In this document: in pieces, positions 41,471 to 50,211 of the stretch | How positions within the stretch are numbered: position 1 is the stretch's first letter | How the letters are laid out: each line of letters begins with the position of its first letter | NCBI RefSeq assembly: GCF_002257565.1 | Contig: NZ_CP022736.1 | Location: forward strand, 1,054,001-1,118,000 | DNA: 64,000 bases | Direction: 5' to 3' | Source of the DNA: Herbaspirillum sp. meg3 | Lineage (GTDB): Bacteria > Pseudomonadota > Gammaproteobacteria > Burkholderiales > Burkholderiaceae_D | Notes under the pieces: generated by a model | Told to the model about the DNA's origin: nothing | Databases searched by the model: none | Seen by the model: only the letters and a program-made list of their open reading frames with translations | Program-made: the position numbers and the translations under genes

Positions 41471-43630
41471 TCAGACTTTGAGGAAGTCTTCCTTCCCGCC
41501 GAGCCAGCGTTGCAAATGCGCATCGACGATGGCATCTTCATTTTGCAGCAGCGTTTGCGCCAGATTGCGGGCTTTTTCCACCAGCCATTGATCGGTCGCC
41601 AGATCGGCGAAACGCAGCAGCGCTTCGCCGGATTGGCGTGCGCCGAGGAACTCGCCGGGGCCGCGGATTTCCAGGTCGCGGCGGGCGATTTCAAAACCGT
41701 CGGCGGTTTCGCGCATGGTCATCAGGCGCTGCTTGGCGGTGCCGCCGAGCGGACTTTGGTAGAGCAGGATGCAGGCGCTGGCTGCGGCGCCGCGGCCGAC
41801 GCGTCCGCGCAGCTGGTGCAACTGCGACAGGCCAAAGCGTTCGGCGTGTTCGATCACCATCAGCGACGCATTGGGTACGTCGACGCCGACTTCGATCACG
41901 GTGGTGGCGACCAGCACGTGGATTTCGCCGCGGCTGAAAGCATCCATCACATCTTGCTTTTCGGCTTGCTTGAGGCGGCCGTGAACCAGGCCGATGCGCA
42001 GGTCGGGCAGCGCTTCCGCCAGCATGGAATAAGTGTCGGTCGCGGTTTGCAGCTGCAGGGCTTCGGATTCTTCAATCAGCGGGCAGACCCAGTAAACCTG
42101 GCGGCCTTCCAGCGCATTGGCGTGCACGCGGGCGATGACTTCTTCGCGGCGGTTCTGGTCGATGGTGCGCGTGACGATGGGCGTGCGGCCTGGTGGCAGC
42201 TCATCGATGACGGAGACTTCCAGATCGGCGTAATAAGTCATTGCCAGCGTGCGCGGAATCGGCGTGGCCGACATCATCAGCTGATGCGGCACGGTTTGCA
42301 GCGGTGCGTTGATGTCCGCAGAGTCCGCAGAGTCCGCAGTATCGTCCCGTGCCTTGTTGCGCAACGCCAGCCGCTGGCCGACGCCAAAGCGATGCTGCTC
42401 GTCGACAATCACCAGGCCGAGCTTCTGAAACTGCACGTTGTCCTGGATCAGCGCGTGCGTGCCGATCACCAGCCGTGCTTCGCCGGATTCGATGAGCGCA
42501 TTGGCTTCGGCTTTCTCTTTCTTTTTGAGGCTGCCTGTGAGCCACGCAACCTTGACGCCGAGCGGCTCCATCCATGCGGCGATCTTGCGGAAATGTTGGT
42601 CGGCCAGGATTTCGGTCGGCGCCATCAGCACCGCCTGAAAACCGCTGTCGATGGCTTGTGCAGCAGCCACGGCGGCAACCACGGTCTTGCCGCTGCCGAC
42701 GTCGCCTTGCAGCAGCCGCTGCATAGGGAAGGACTCCTGCAGGTCATGGCGGATTTCTTCCAGCACGCGCTGCTGCGCGCCGGTCAGCTTGAACGGCAAT
42801 TGCTTGATGAAGGCCTTGGAAATCTTGCCGATGGTCGGCAGTGCGCTGGCATTGCGCGCGCGGCGTGCCGCCTGGGCGCGTTTGAGCGACAGTTGCTGCG
42901 CCAGCAGTTCATCGAACTTCATGCGGATCCAGGCCGGATGCGAGCGTTCTTCCAGCGCGTATTCGTCGACGTCGGTCGGCGGATTGTGCAGCAGGCGCAC
43001 CGAAGACTCGAAGCCGCCCAGCTTCAGCTCTTCCAGCATGGCTGGCGGCAGGGTGTCGCGCCAGTTGATGCGGCTCAGGGCACCGCCGATGGCTTTGCGC
43101 AGATATGCTTGAGAGAGGCCTTCGCCAGCCGGGTAGACCGGCGTGAGCGCGGTCGGCAATGGAGCGCCTTCGAGCACGACCTTGTAAGTGGGGTGAACCA
43201 TCTCGGCGCCGAAGAAGCCATGGCGCAATTCGCCGCGCACGCGCACGCGCACGCCTTCCGATAATTGCTTGGCCTGGCTGCCGTAAAAATTGAGGAAGCG
43301 CATCACCAACGGGCCGCTGTCGTCGGCGATGGTGACGACCAACTGGCGGCGCGGACGGAACTGGATGTCGCTTTTGCTGACGATGCCCTCGACCTGTACC
43401 ACTTGCGTGCCGCGCAGGCTGGCGTCGTGGATACTCATGACCTGCGTCTCGTCCTCGTAGCGCAGCGGCAGATGCAGCGCCAGATCCATGTCCGAGCGCA
43501 GGCCCAGTTTGGCGAGCTTGTTTTGCGCCTTCTGGGCATTGCTCAGCGGCGGCGCACTCTTTGACGCTTTGGCTGGGGCTTTGCCTTCCTTGGTGCTGTC
43601 GGCGGAAGCTTTCTTCTTCGGTGCTGGCAT
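41471..43630 (-). CDS. recG: ATP-dependent DNA helicase RecG
   Basis: RecG remodels stalled forks and branched recombination intermediates. The 719-residue protein has an N-terminal wedge/OB domain (VVQVEGIVSKSDIQF, LVMRFLNFYGSQAKQLSEG), Walker A in LLQGDVGSGKTVVA, the DEQH box VIVDEQHRFGVGQR, motif III SATPIPRTLA and motif VI QLRGRVGRG, followed by the C-terminal RDLEIRGPGEFLGARQSG. A 9-bp unit repeated three times (42313-42339) gives ADSADSAD in a loop just before motif III. The N-terminus is Lys/Ala-rich. Near oxyR as in many relatives. Confidence 0.96.
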   Translation of the reverse strand: MPAPKKKASADSTKEGKAPAKASKSAPPLSNAQKAQNKLAKLGLRSDMDLALHLPLRYEDETQVMSIHDASLRGTQVVQVEGIVSKSDIQFRPRRQLVVTIADDSGPLVMRFLNFYGSQAKQLSEGVRVRVRGELRHGFFGAEMVHPTYKVVLEGAPLPTALTPVYPAGEGLSQAYLRKAIGGALSRINWRDTLPPAMLEELKLGGFESSVRLLHNPPTDVDEYALEERSHPAWIRMKFDELLAQQLSLKRAQAARRARNASALPTIGKISKAFIKQLPFKLTGAQQRVLEEIRHDLQESFPMQRLLQGDVGSGKTVVAAVAAAQAIDSGFQAVLMAPTEILADQHFRKIAAWMEPLGVKVAWLTGSLKKKEKAEANALIESGEARLVIGTHALIQDNVQFQKLGLVIVDEQHRFGVGQRLALRNKARDDTADSADSADINAPLQTVPHQLMMSATPIPRTLAMTYYADLEVSVIDELPPGRTPIVTRTIDQNRREEVIARVHANALEGRQVYWVCPLIEESEALQLQTATDTYSMLAEALPDLRIGLVHGRLKQAEKQDVMDAFSRGEIHVLVATTVIEVGVDVPNASLMVIEHAERFGLSQLHQLRGRVGRGAAASACILLYQSPLGGTAKQRLMTMRETADGFEIARRDLEIRGPGEFLGARQSGEALLRFADLATDQWLVEKARNLAQTLLQNEDAIVDAHLQRWLGGKEDFLKV

Positions 43631-43739
43631 GCAGAGAGGTTTCTATGTCGAGAAAGCGTAAAATAGAGGGTTCGGCGCTATTTTACTGTGTTTAATTACA
43701 GTATTGTCACAGTATCGCTGCTTCTATTACTTATTTTCC

Positions 43740-44768
43740 ATGTATTCACTTTCCGATTTCGATTTCGACTTGCCGCCTGAGTTGATTGCGCAGCTGCCGC
43801 TGGCTGAGCGTAGTGCTTCGCGCCTGCTCCAGGTTGACGGCGCTGCATTGACCGACCGTCGCTTCGCCGACGTGGTCGACTTGCTGTCACCGGGCGATTT
43901 GCTCGTCTTTAACAATACCCGTGTGCTGAAGGCGCGCTTCTTTGGCGTCAAGGAAACCGGCGGCAAGGTCGAGGTGCTGGTCGAACGCGTACTCGACAGT
44001 CGCAGCGTGCATGCCCAGGTGAGGGCGTCCAAGTCGCCACCGGCGGGCACACGCATTCGTCTGGCCGATGCGTTCGACGTGATCGTCGGCGAGCGCTATG
44101 GCGAGTTCTACACGCTGCAATTCCCGTCGGATGTATTCGAACTGCTGGAGCAATACGGCAGCCTGCCGTTGCCGCCGTATATCGAGCACGAAGCCGACGA
44201 GTTCGACGAGACGCGCTACCAGACGGTGTACGCCAAGGAGCCGGGCGCGGTTGCCGCGCCGACCGCGGGTCTGCATTTTGATGAGGCCTTGCTGGCGAAG
44301 CTGAAAGCCAAGGGCGTCGATACCGCCTTCGTCACGCTGCACGTTGGCGCCGGCACTTTCCAGCCGGTACGGGTGGAAGACCTGTCCGAGCACAAGATGC
44401 ACAGCGAGTGGTACACCATCGCGCAAGAGACGGTGGACAAAGTGCGCGCGGTGAAAGCGGTGGGCGGCAAGGTGGTCGCGGTGGGCACCACCAGTATGCG
44501 CGCACTGGAGTCGGCATCGCAATCCGGCACGCTGGAAGCGGGCAGCGCCGATACGCGGTTGTTCATCACGCCGGGCTATACCTTTAAAACAGTGGATCGT
44601 CTGATCACCAACTTCCACTTGCCCAAGTCGACGCTGCTGATGCTGGTCTCCGCCTTCGCCGGCTACGACAACATCCGTGCGGCCTACGCACACGCCATCG
44701 CGCAGCAATATCGTTTCTTCAGCTATGGCGACGCCATGCTCTTAACCTGTGACGCTTCTAACATCTGA
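43740..44768 (+). CDS. queA: S-adenosylmethionine:tRNA ribosyltransferase-isomerase
   Basis: QueA transfers and isomerises ribose from AdoMet onto preQ1 in tRNA, making epoxyqueuosine. The 342-residue protein begins MYSLSDFDFDLPPELIAQLP, followed by RLLQVDG, the typical GDLLVFNNTRVLKARFFG and the C-terminal VDRLITNFHLPKSTLLMLVSAF. ATG 43740 gives the family N-terminus; the frame is open 12 codons further up. tgt starts 2 bp after its stop. Confidence 0.97.
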   Translation: MYSLSDFDFDLPPELIAQLPLAERSASRLLQVDGAALTDRRFADVVDLLSPGDLLVFNNTRVLKARFFGVKETGGKVEVLVERVLDSRSVHAQVRASKSPPAGTRIRLADAFDVIVGERYGEFYTLQFPSDVFELLEQYGSLPLPPYIEHEADEFDETRYQTVYAKEPGAVAAPTAGLHFDEALLAKLKAKGVDTAFVTLHVGAGTFQPVRVEDLSEHKMHSEWYTIAQETVDKVRAVKAVGGKVVAVGTTSMRALESASQSGTLEAGSADTRLFITPGYTFKTVDRLITNFHLPKSTLLMLVSAFAGYDNIRAAYAHAIAQQYRFFSYGDAMLLTCDASNI

Positions 44769-44770
44769 CT

Positions 44771-45898
44771 ATGCTTGAATTCACCCTGCTCAAAACCGAC
44801 GGCAACGCCCGTCGCGGTCGCGTCAAACTGAACCACGGTGTGGTCGAGACGCCGATCTTCATGCCGGTCGGTACCTATGGTTCCGTCAAGGCGATGTCGC
44901 CGCTGGAACTCAAAGAAATCGACGCCCACATCATCCTCGGCAATACCTTCCACCTTTGGCTGCGTCCCGGGCTTGAGGTGATGGCCAAGTTCGGCGGCCT
45001 GCATGGTTTCATGGGGTGGGACAAGCCGATCCTGACCGATTCCGGCGGCTTCCAGGTGTTTTCGCTGGGGGATATGCGCAAGATTACGGAAGAGGGCGTG
45101 CACTTCGCCTCGCCGATCAATGGGGATAAATTGTTCCTGTCGCCGGAAGTGTCGATGCAGATCCAGCGCGTGCTGAACTCCGATATCGTCATGCAGTTCG
45201 ACGAATGCACACCGTATGAAATCGACGGCCGTCCCGCCACGCAAGTGGAAGCGGCGCAATCGATGCGCATGTCGCTGCGCTGGGCCAAGCGTTCCATGGA
45301 TGAGTTCAAGGGTGGTGAAAACCCCAACGCGCTGTTCGGCATCGTGCAGGGCGGCATGTTCGAAACCCTGCGCGACGAATCACTGGCGGGCCTGAACGAA
45401 CTGGGTTTTGACGGCATCGCCATCGGCGGTCTGTCGGTCGGCGAGCCGAAAGAAGACATGATGCGCGTGCTGGAGCACATCGGCCCGCGTCTGCCTGCTG
45501 ACAAGCCGCACTATCTGATGGGTGTCGGCACACCGGAAGATCTGGTTGCCGGTGTGGCCAGCGGCGTCGACATGTTCGACTGCGTCATGCCGACCCGCAA
45601 TGCGCGCAACGGCTGGCTGTTCACGCGTTTCGGCGACATCAAGATCAAGAACGCGCGCTACAAGGAAGATACCAAGCCGCTCGACGAAACCTGCGACTGC
45701 TACGCCTGCAAGAACTTCTCGCGCGCCTATCTGCATCACCTGCACCGCACCGGCGAAATTCTCGGTGCGCGTCTGAACACGATTCATAATCTGCATTATT
45801 ACCTGCAGATCATGAAGGAAATCCGCGCCGCTATCGACGACGGCCAGTTCACGCAATTCGTGGCGAAATTCAAGGAAGACCGCGCACGCGGCGCATGA
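44771..45898 (+). CDS. tgt: tRNA-guanine transglycosylase
   Basis: Tgt exchanges guanine 34 for preQ1 in tRNAs with GUN anticodons. The 375-residue enzyme has the base-recognition aspartate in LTDSGGFQVFSLG, the nucleophile region DCVMPTRNARNGWLFT and the zinc site CDCYACKNFSRAYLHHL. It is co-transcribed with queA. In most relatives yajC-secD-secF follow directly; here a 6.2-kb block intervenes. Confidence 0.97.
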   Translation: MLEFTLLKTDGNARRGRVKLNHGVVETPIFMPVGTYGSVKAMSPLELKEIDAHIILGNTFHLWLRPGLEVMAKFGGLHGFMGWDKPILTDSGGFQVFSLGDMRKITEEGVHFASPINGDKLFLSPEVSMQIQRVLNSDIVMQFDECTPYEIDGRPATQVEAAQSMRMSLRWAKRSMDEFKGGENPNALFGIVQGGMFETLRDESLAGLNELGFDGIAIGGLSVGEPKEDMMRVLEHIGPRLPADKPHYLMGVGTPEDLVAGVASGVDMFDCVMPTRNARNGWLFTRFGDIKIKNARYKEDTKPLDETCDCYACKNFSRAYLHHLHRTGEILGARLNTIHNLHYYLQIMKEIRAAIDDGQFTQFVAKFKEDRARGA

Positions 45899-45927
45899 TT
45901 TTTTCAGTTAGCTGATACGGAGCATTC

Positions 45928-46128
45928 TTGAAATCGAAATCTCTGCTGATTGTGTTGGTCATCGCCGCCGCCATCGGCGTTGTCGTCTATCAGAATATGA
46001 AAAGGGCGCCGAAGCCTCCCCAGGCAAGCGCGGCTAACTGCTCCCAGGACGCGATTCTTGGTGTTGCCAACATCGTCGAGAGATCGATCATTTCGGCGCA
46101 GTGCGCCAAGCAGCCTCCGTCAAAGTGA
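45928..46128 (+). CDS. Small single-pass membrane or secreted protein
   Basis: A 66-residue protein read from TTG 45928 with GGAG six bases upstream. Residues 5-21 (SLLIVLVIAAAIGVVVY) form one membrane segment or uncleaved signal; the remainder holds two cysteines (NCSQDAIL, AQCAKQ) that could pair in the periplasm. No family was recognised. It lies 29 bp after tgt, where yajC would usually be, and is probably co-transcribed with queA-tgt. Confidence 0.65.
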   Translation: MKSKSLLIVLVIAAAIGVVVYQNMKRAPKPPQASAANCSQDAILGVANIVERSIISAQCAKQPPSK

Positions 46129-46179
46129 GAAATTATTTCGTCTGCCCTGACTGAAAAATTCAGTGAGGCGTTGCAATAA

Positions 46180-46212
46180 AAAACGGGAAGCGCTTTGCGT
46201 GCTTCCCGTTTT
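46180..46212. terminator. Bidirectional terminator after the small gene and manD
   Basis: AAAACGGGAAGC and GCTTCCCGTTTT form a 12-bp stem with a 9-nt loop between the queA-tgt unit and the convergent mannonate dehydratase gene. An additional short dyad ACTGAA-AAA-TTCAGT lies at 46150-46164. Confidence 0.85.
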
Positions 46213-46237
46213 CAATTTCATATCTGAATTTGTGGAT

Positions 46238-47446
46238 TTACCAGTTCCACACCGTACCGTCACGCAGACGGCAAGTCGGCAGATAAGCGCGCTCGTAAGG
46301 GAATTTGAGCGCAGCCGCTTCATCAATGTCCACGCCCAGGCCCGGTGCGTCGGGCAACATCAGATAGCCCTTGTCGAAGTAGTAGCCATGCGGGAAGACG
46401 GCATCGGTTTCCGGCGTGTGGCGCATGTATTCCTGTATGCCGAAATTGGGCACCCACATGTTGAAGTTGAGCGCCGCCGCCATGCTCACCGGCGACAGAT
46501 CGGTCGCGCCGTGACAGCCTGTCTGCACCTGATACAGCGAGGCCAGATCGGCGATGCGGCGCAGGTGGGTGATGCCGCCGGCGTGGACGACGGTAGTGCG
46601 GATGTAGTCGATCAGCTGGTTCTGGATCAGGTCTTTGCAATCCCAGATGCTGCTCATGATTTCACCGACGGCCAGCGGTGTGGTGGTGTGCTGGCGGATC
46701 AGTCTGAAGGCCTCCTGGTTCTCTGCCGGCGTGGCGTCTTCCATCCAGAACAGCTTGAACGGTTCCAGCGCCTTGCCCAACTGCGCCGCTTCAATCGGTT
46801 TGAGGCGGTGATGGCAATCGTGCAGCAGGTGATGATCGCTGCCATATTTGACGCGCACCTTTTCGAACAGGTCGGGTGTGTGGCGCAGGTACAGCGGCGT
46901 GTCCCAGATTTCTTCGTCGGGCAGGCCCTTGTCGGCCGGTTCGTAATACATGTTGCCTTTGCCGACGCCGTAGGCCTTGTCCAGGCCCGGCACGCCGGAC
47001 TGCACGCGGATTGCCTTGTAACCCATGTCGATATAGTGGCCGACTGCATCCAGCGCTTCGGCATGGTCGCGGCCGTTGGCGTGGCCGTAGACCATCACGC
47101 CTTCGCGGCTCTTGCCACCCAGAAGCTGATACACCGGCAGATTGGCTGCCTTGCCCTTGATATCCCACAGCGCCATGTCGACGGCGGCGATGGCCGTCAT
47201 GGTGACCGGGCCGCGGCGCCAGTAGCCGCCGCGATAGAGGTATTGCCAGGTATCTTCGATGCGCGAGGCGTCGCGGCCGATCAGGCAAGGAATGATGTGA
47301 TCTTCCAGATAGGATTTGACGGCAAGTTCGCGTCCGTTCAGGGTGGCGTCACCGATACCGTAGATACCCTGGTCGGTCTCTATCTTGAGGGTGACGAAGT
47401 TGCGGCCTGGACAGGTCACGATGACCTTGGCGCTGAGAATCTTCAT
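46238..47446 (-). CDS. manD: Mannonate dehydratase-type enolase (ManD/RspA family)
   Basis: A 402-residue enolase-superfamily enzyme that dehydrates D-mannonate (or gluconate) to 2-keto-3-deoxygluconate. The start KILSAKVIVTCPGRNFVTLK, then RRGPVTMTAIAAVDMALWDI, MVYGHANGRD, HHLLHDCHHR with metal and catalytic residues, TPLAVGEIMSSIWDCKDL and GCHGATDLSPVSMAAAL, ending DGTVWNW, match ManD very closely. Members differ in activity, so D-mannonate is likely but unproven. ATG 47446 gives the family N-terminus. It is divergent from a GntR gene, with operator sites between. Confidence 0.92.
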   Translation of the reverse strand: MKILSAKVIVTCPGRNFVTLKIETDQGIYGIGDATLNGRELAVKSYLEDHIIPCLIGRDASRIEDTWQYLYRGGYWRRGPVTMTAIAAVDMALWDIKGKAANLPVYQLLGGKSREGVMVYGHANGRDHAEALDAVGHYIDMGYKAIRVQSGVPGLDKAYGVGKGNMYYEPADKGLPDEEIWDTPLYLRHTPDLFEKVRVKYGSDHHLLHDCHHRLKPIEAAQLGKALEPFKLFWMEDATPAENQEAFRLIRQHTTTPLAVGEIMSSIWDCKDLIQNQLIDYIRTTVVHAGGITHLRRIADLASLYQVQTGCHGATDLSPVSMAAALNFNMWVPNFGIQEYMRHTPETDAVFPHGYYFDKGYLMLPDAPGLGVDIDEAAALKFPYERAYLPTCRLRDGTVWNW

Positions 47447-47536
47447 GGATGCGATTTCCTTGTCTCGATGCCGGCGACTCCGGTTTTGGCTGTTTTTGGC
47501 CATTTTCGGGAGGCGGCTGTTCTGGTGAAAATAAAT

Positions 47537-47549
47537 TTGGTCTAACCAA
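47537..47549. promoter_or_regulatory. GntR operator 1, TTGGTCTAACCAA
   Basis: A perfect 13-bp palindrome TTGGT-CTA-ACCAA, 91 bp before the manD start (minus strand). It matches FadR/UxuR-type GntR operators (TTGGTNNNACCAA) and is the best of three sites in this region. Confidence 0.7.
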
Positions 47550-47645
47550 TATTGATTATGGCATTCCAATTTGCATGGCGCAATAGGCGATTATCGCGCA
47601 GCCTTTTGTTTTTAAGCCACAATGTGGTCTACATGTTGATTGACA

Positions 47646-47656
47646 TGGTTAGACCA
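47646..47656. promoter_or_regulatory. GntR operator 2, TGGTTAGACCA
   Basis: An 11-bp palindrome with the same half-sites as operator 1 (TGGT-TAG-ACCA), 100 bp before the regulator gene start. Confidence 0.6.
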
Positions 47657-47719
47657 AAATGAGAATATCGCTGAAATTGGTAAGCCGCTGTTTGCTTTGA
47701 ACGCTGCTTTTCTATACAG

Positions 47720-47730
47720 TGGATAGACCA
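47720..47730. promoter_or_regulatory. GntR operator 3, TGGATAGACCA
   Basis: A one-mismatch version of operator 2, 26 bp before the regulator start, placed to block its own promoter or early transcription. Confidence 0.5.
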
Positions 47731-47755
47731 ATTTAAAGCTAAAAAAGAGGGTTTT

Positions 47756-48553
47756 ATGGCAGATCGTCAGATTCGATCATCAGCCTCAGCTGTGGATACA
47801 GCACCAACCAATGCAGTAAGCAAGGCAGCAAAAGTAAGTAGAAAAGCAGTGCGTTCAGATTTGTTGGAACCAGCGTCAGCACCGGAGCGGTCGTATCAGC
47901 GTCTGGCGGAGCAGATTGCCGACCTGATCCTGCAGGGCGAATTCAAGGCCGGCGAGCGTCTGCCTTCGGAGCGCAGCCTGGCGGACCGGTTTGAGATCAG
48001 CCGCACCTCGGTGCGCGAAGCGATCATCGCGCTGGAAGTGCAAGGGCTGGTGGAAGTACGCGGCGGCTCCGGGATTTATGTCTGCGACGCGGCAACCAAG
48101 CCGGTCGGATTTATTCCTGACGGTGGCGCCGGGCCGTTCGAGTTGTTGCGGGCGCGTTGGGTGATTGAGTCGGAGGTGGCGGCATTGGCGGCACAGAATC
48201 GCACCGACGCCGACATCGACAAAATCTATACGCAGCTGGCGGCGATGGGACGCAATTTTAACGACAAGCTGGCTAACGAAGCGGATGACCGGTTGTTTCA
48301 CATCCGTATCGCCGAAGCCAGCGGCAACAGCGTGATGGCGCAAGTCGTCACGGCATTGTGGGATCAGTTGCGCGGCGTGTTGTGGAAGAAGCTGGAAGAG
48401 CATTTTCACACGCCGCAGTTGCGCGAAGCCTCGCTGGAAGAGCATCAGAAAGTTTTCGATGCGCTGGTGGCGCGGGATCCGGTCGCTGCACGCGATGCGA
48501 TGCGTGAGCATCTTGAGCGCGTGATGAATGAATTCAAGAAAGCATGGCGTTAG
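47756..48553 (+). CDS. GntR-family regulator, FadR subfamily (FCD domain)
   Basis: A 265-residue repressor. After a 45-residue basic, low-complexity lead, the winged helix is clear (YQRLAEQIADLILQGEFKAG, ERLPSERSLADRFEISRTSV), followed by the helical FCD effector domain (LLRARWVIESEVAALAAQ, DRLFHIRIAEASGNSVMAQV) with metal-coordinating His. The layout is like UxuR/ExuR hexuronate regulators, which fits the divergent mannonate dehydratase. It probably represses manD and itself through the three sites upstream. A strong start codon site is not obvious (GAGGGTTTT). Confidence 0.9.
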   Translation: MADRQIRSSASAVDTAPTNAVSKAAKVSRKAVRSDLLEPASAPERSYQRLAEQIADLILQGEFKAGERLPSERSLADRFEISRTSVREAIIALEVQGLVEVRGGSGIYVCDAATKPVGFIPDGGAGPFELLRARWVIESEVAALAAQNRTDADIDKIYTQLAAMGRNFNDKLANEADDRLFHIRIAEASGNSVMAQVVTALWDQLRGVLWKKLEEHFHTPQLREASLEEHQKVFDALVARDPVAARDAMREHLERVMNEFKKAWR

Positions 48554-48940
48554 GATTTTCTGTCACGTCATGCTGACAATGAACGTCCCACAGAGGGCGT
48601 CACACATGACGGAGACGGCAATGAAAACAATCAGCACTCGCACAAACCTGTGCACCCCGGCGTACACCTCAGTGTGCGCTTTCCCGCCCTTCACATAGGA
48701 CGCGGCCTGAACTGATCGGCGCCGCGGCAGCGGCGTTCTCCCGATAACACCACATGGCATGCAGCCGCCCGCTTCGTTGCGCCGCGCTGCGGCGGGGGCG
48801 TTGTTGCGTCTTTGTTTTGCGCGTTTCGCAGATGTCAGTTGTCACACAAGGTTTTGAATCCGGCATTGCCCTGCAGGACCGGAATCAATTTAGGGCGGAG
48901 TCATACCGCGAACATCCGAGTAGAAAAAAGAGGAGAAGAA
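48554..48940 (+). other. 387-bp gap before the porin gene
   Basis: No gene recognised. No TTGGT-type GntR operator was found here, so the porin may not share the manD control. The stretch 48765-48830 is GC-rich (GCCGCGCTGCGGCGGGGGCG) and would fold; porin promoter elements could not be fixed. Confidence 0.4.
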
Positions 48941-50119
48941 ATGAAACTACGACGCAGTTGGGTAATGGGAGGACTGGCAATTGTCGCAGCAGGCGCATCG
49001 GTACAAGCATCTGCACAGAGCAGTGTGACGATCTACGGCGCACTCGATAATGCTCTGGTCTATACCAATAATCAGGGTGGCCTGCACAATCTGTATTTGC
49101 GTACCGGCAACCTGGCAGCCAGCAAGATCGGCTTCAAGGGCGCAGAAGATCTCGGCGGCGGATCGCAAGCGATCTTCACGCTGGAAAACGGCTTCGACAT
49201 CAACACCGGTGCAATGAGCTCCGCCAATACGCTGTTCAATCGCCAGTCCTTCGTCGGCCTGACTAACAGCAGCTACGGCACGATCACCACCGGACGCCAG
49301 TACACGCCGTACTTCCTGTATGTCGGTGCGATAGGGCCGACCAGCGTGCTGACCGGCGCTACCGGCGCCCACCCTGGTGACGTCGATGGTCTCGACACCA
49401 CGGTGCGCATCAGCAATTCGGTGACTTACTCATCGCCGGTATTTGGTGGTGCACAAGTCAGCGCTTTGTATGGATTTGGCGAAACCGCAGGTAGCGTTTC
49501 GACAGGAAACACCTATAGTTTGGCGTTCAAGTATGACGTCAGCGCATGGAATTTTGCGCTGGGTTATCAACGCTTGAAGAATGGTTCGGGACCCGCCAAT
49601 GCCTGGAATTCGACAGCCTCCGGCAGCTTCTCCACCTCTGCAATCAACAATGGCTACGTCTCGTCGGATAACGTCCAGATGCTGGCCGGTGCGATGCGTT
49701 ACAACGTCGACAAGTGGATGTTTGGCGCAAATTACGCCAACGCGCAATATAAGCCGGGCGCAGGCTCGTTGTTTACGCAAAAAGCCACGTTTCAGACGCT
49801 GGGGTTGATCACGACGTATCAGGCAACGCCGCAAGTCATGCTGGCCGGTGGTTATAGCTATACCTTTGAGAAAGCTGCTAACGGCGTCAACGATCCGGCG
49901 AAATATCATCAGATCGCACTGGAGCAAACCTATTCCTTCTCCAAGCGTTCGGCGATTTACTTCCTGGAAGCGTATCAACTGGCGCGCGGCAAGACTTTGG
50001 GAAAAACGGCCGGCAGCATTGTTGATGCGGTAGCGGTAGTGGGCGATTCGCAAAACAGTTCGCCGTCTTCAGGTCGCAATCAGACTGTGTTGATGGTTGG
50101 GTTCCGTCACTTGTTCTAA
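48941..50119 (+). CDS. Outer-membrane porin, betaproteobacterial trimeric type
   Basis: A 392-residue 16-stranded general porin of the Porin_4 type. The signal peptide ends VQASAQ and the mature part starts SSVTIYGALDNALVYTNNQG. Then IGFKGAEDLGGGSQAIFTLE, RQSFVGLTNSSYGTITTGRQ and a C-terminal MVGFRHLF with the terminal Phe needed for outer-membrane insertion. ATG 48941 follows AGAGGAGAAGAA. Neighbours suggest sugar-acid uptake but the pore is probably general. Confidence 0.92.
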   Translation: MKLRRSWVMGGLAIVAAGASVQASAQSSVTIYGALDNALVYTNNQGGLHNLYLRTGNLAASKIGFKGAEDLGGGSQAIFTLENGFDINTGAMSSANTLFNRQSFVGLTNSSYGTITTGRQYTPYFLYVGAIGPTSVLTGATGAHPGDVDGLDTTVRISNSVTYSSPVFGGAQVSALYGFGETAGSVSTGNTYSLAFKYDVSAWNFALGYQRLKNGSGPANAWNSTASGSFSTSAINNGYVSSDNVQMLAGAMRYNVDKWMFGANYANAQYKPGAGSLFTQKATFQTLGLITTYQATPQVMLAGGYSYTFEKAANGVNDPAKYHQIALEQTYSFSKRSAIYFLEAYQLARGKTLGKTAGSIVDAVAVVGDSQNSSPSSGRNQTVLMVGFRHLF

Positions 50120-50173
50120 CTATGCACTACGTGTAAGACGCAAGACAACATCCCCTGAAGCATCTTGAGGTTA

Positions 50174-50211
50174 ACATCCGGTCGGAACATTTTTCGACCG
50201 GATGTTTTTTT
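50174..50211 (+). terminator. Terminator after porin
   Basis: ACATCCGGTCG and CGACCGGATGT form an 11-bp stem with a loop of ten, followed by seven Ts. It also overlaps the last codon of the convergent acyl-CoA synthetase gene. Confidence 0.9.

Noticed and set aside
41510..43264. 584-codon open frame antisense to recG
   Set aside because: Mirrors recG codon bias; composition (Ala, Gly, Val, His) is typical of antisense shadows and no motifs are visible.
48563..48866. Short open frames before the porin gene on the minus strand
   Set aside because: No ribosome sites or recognisable products; treated as non-coding leader.
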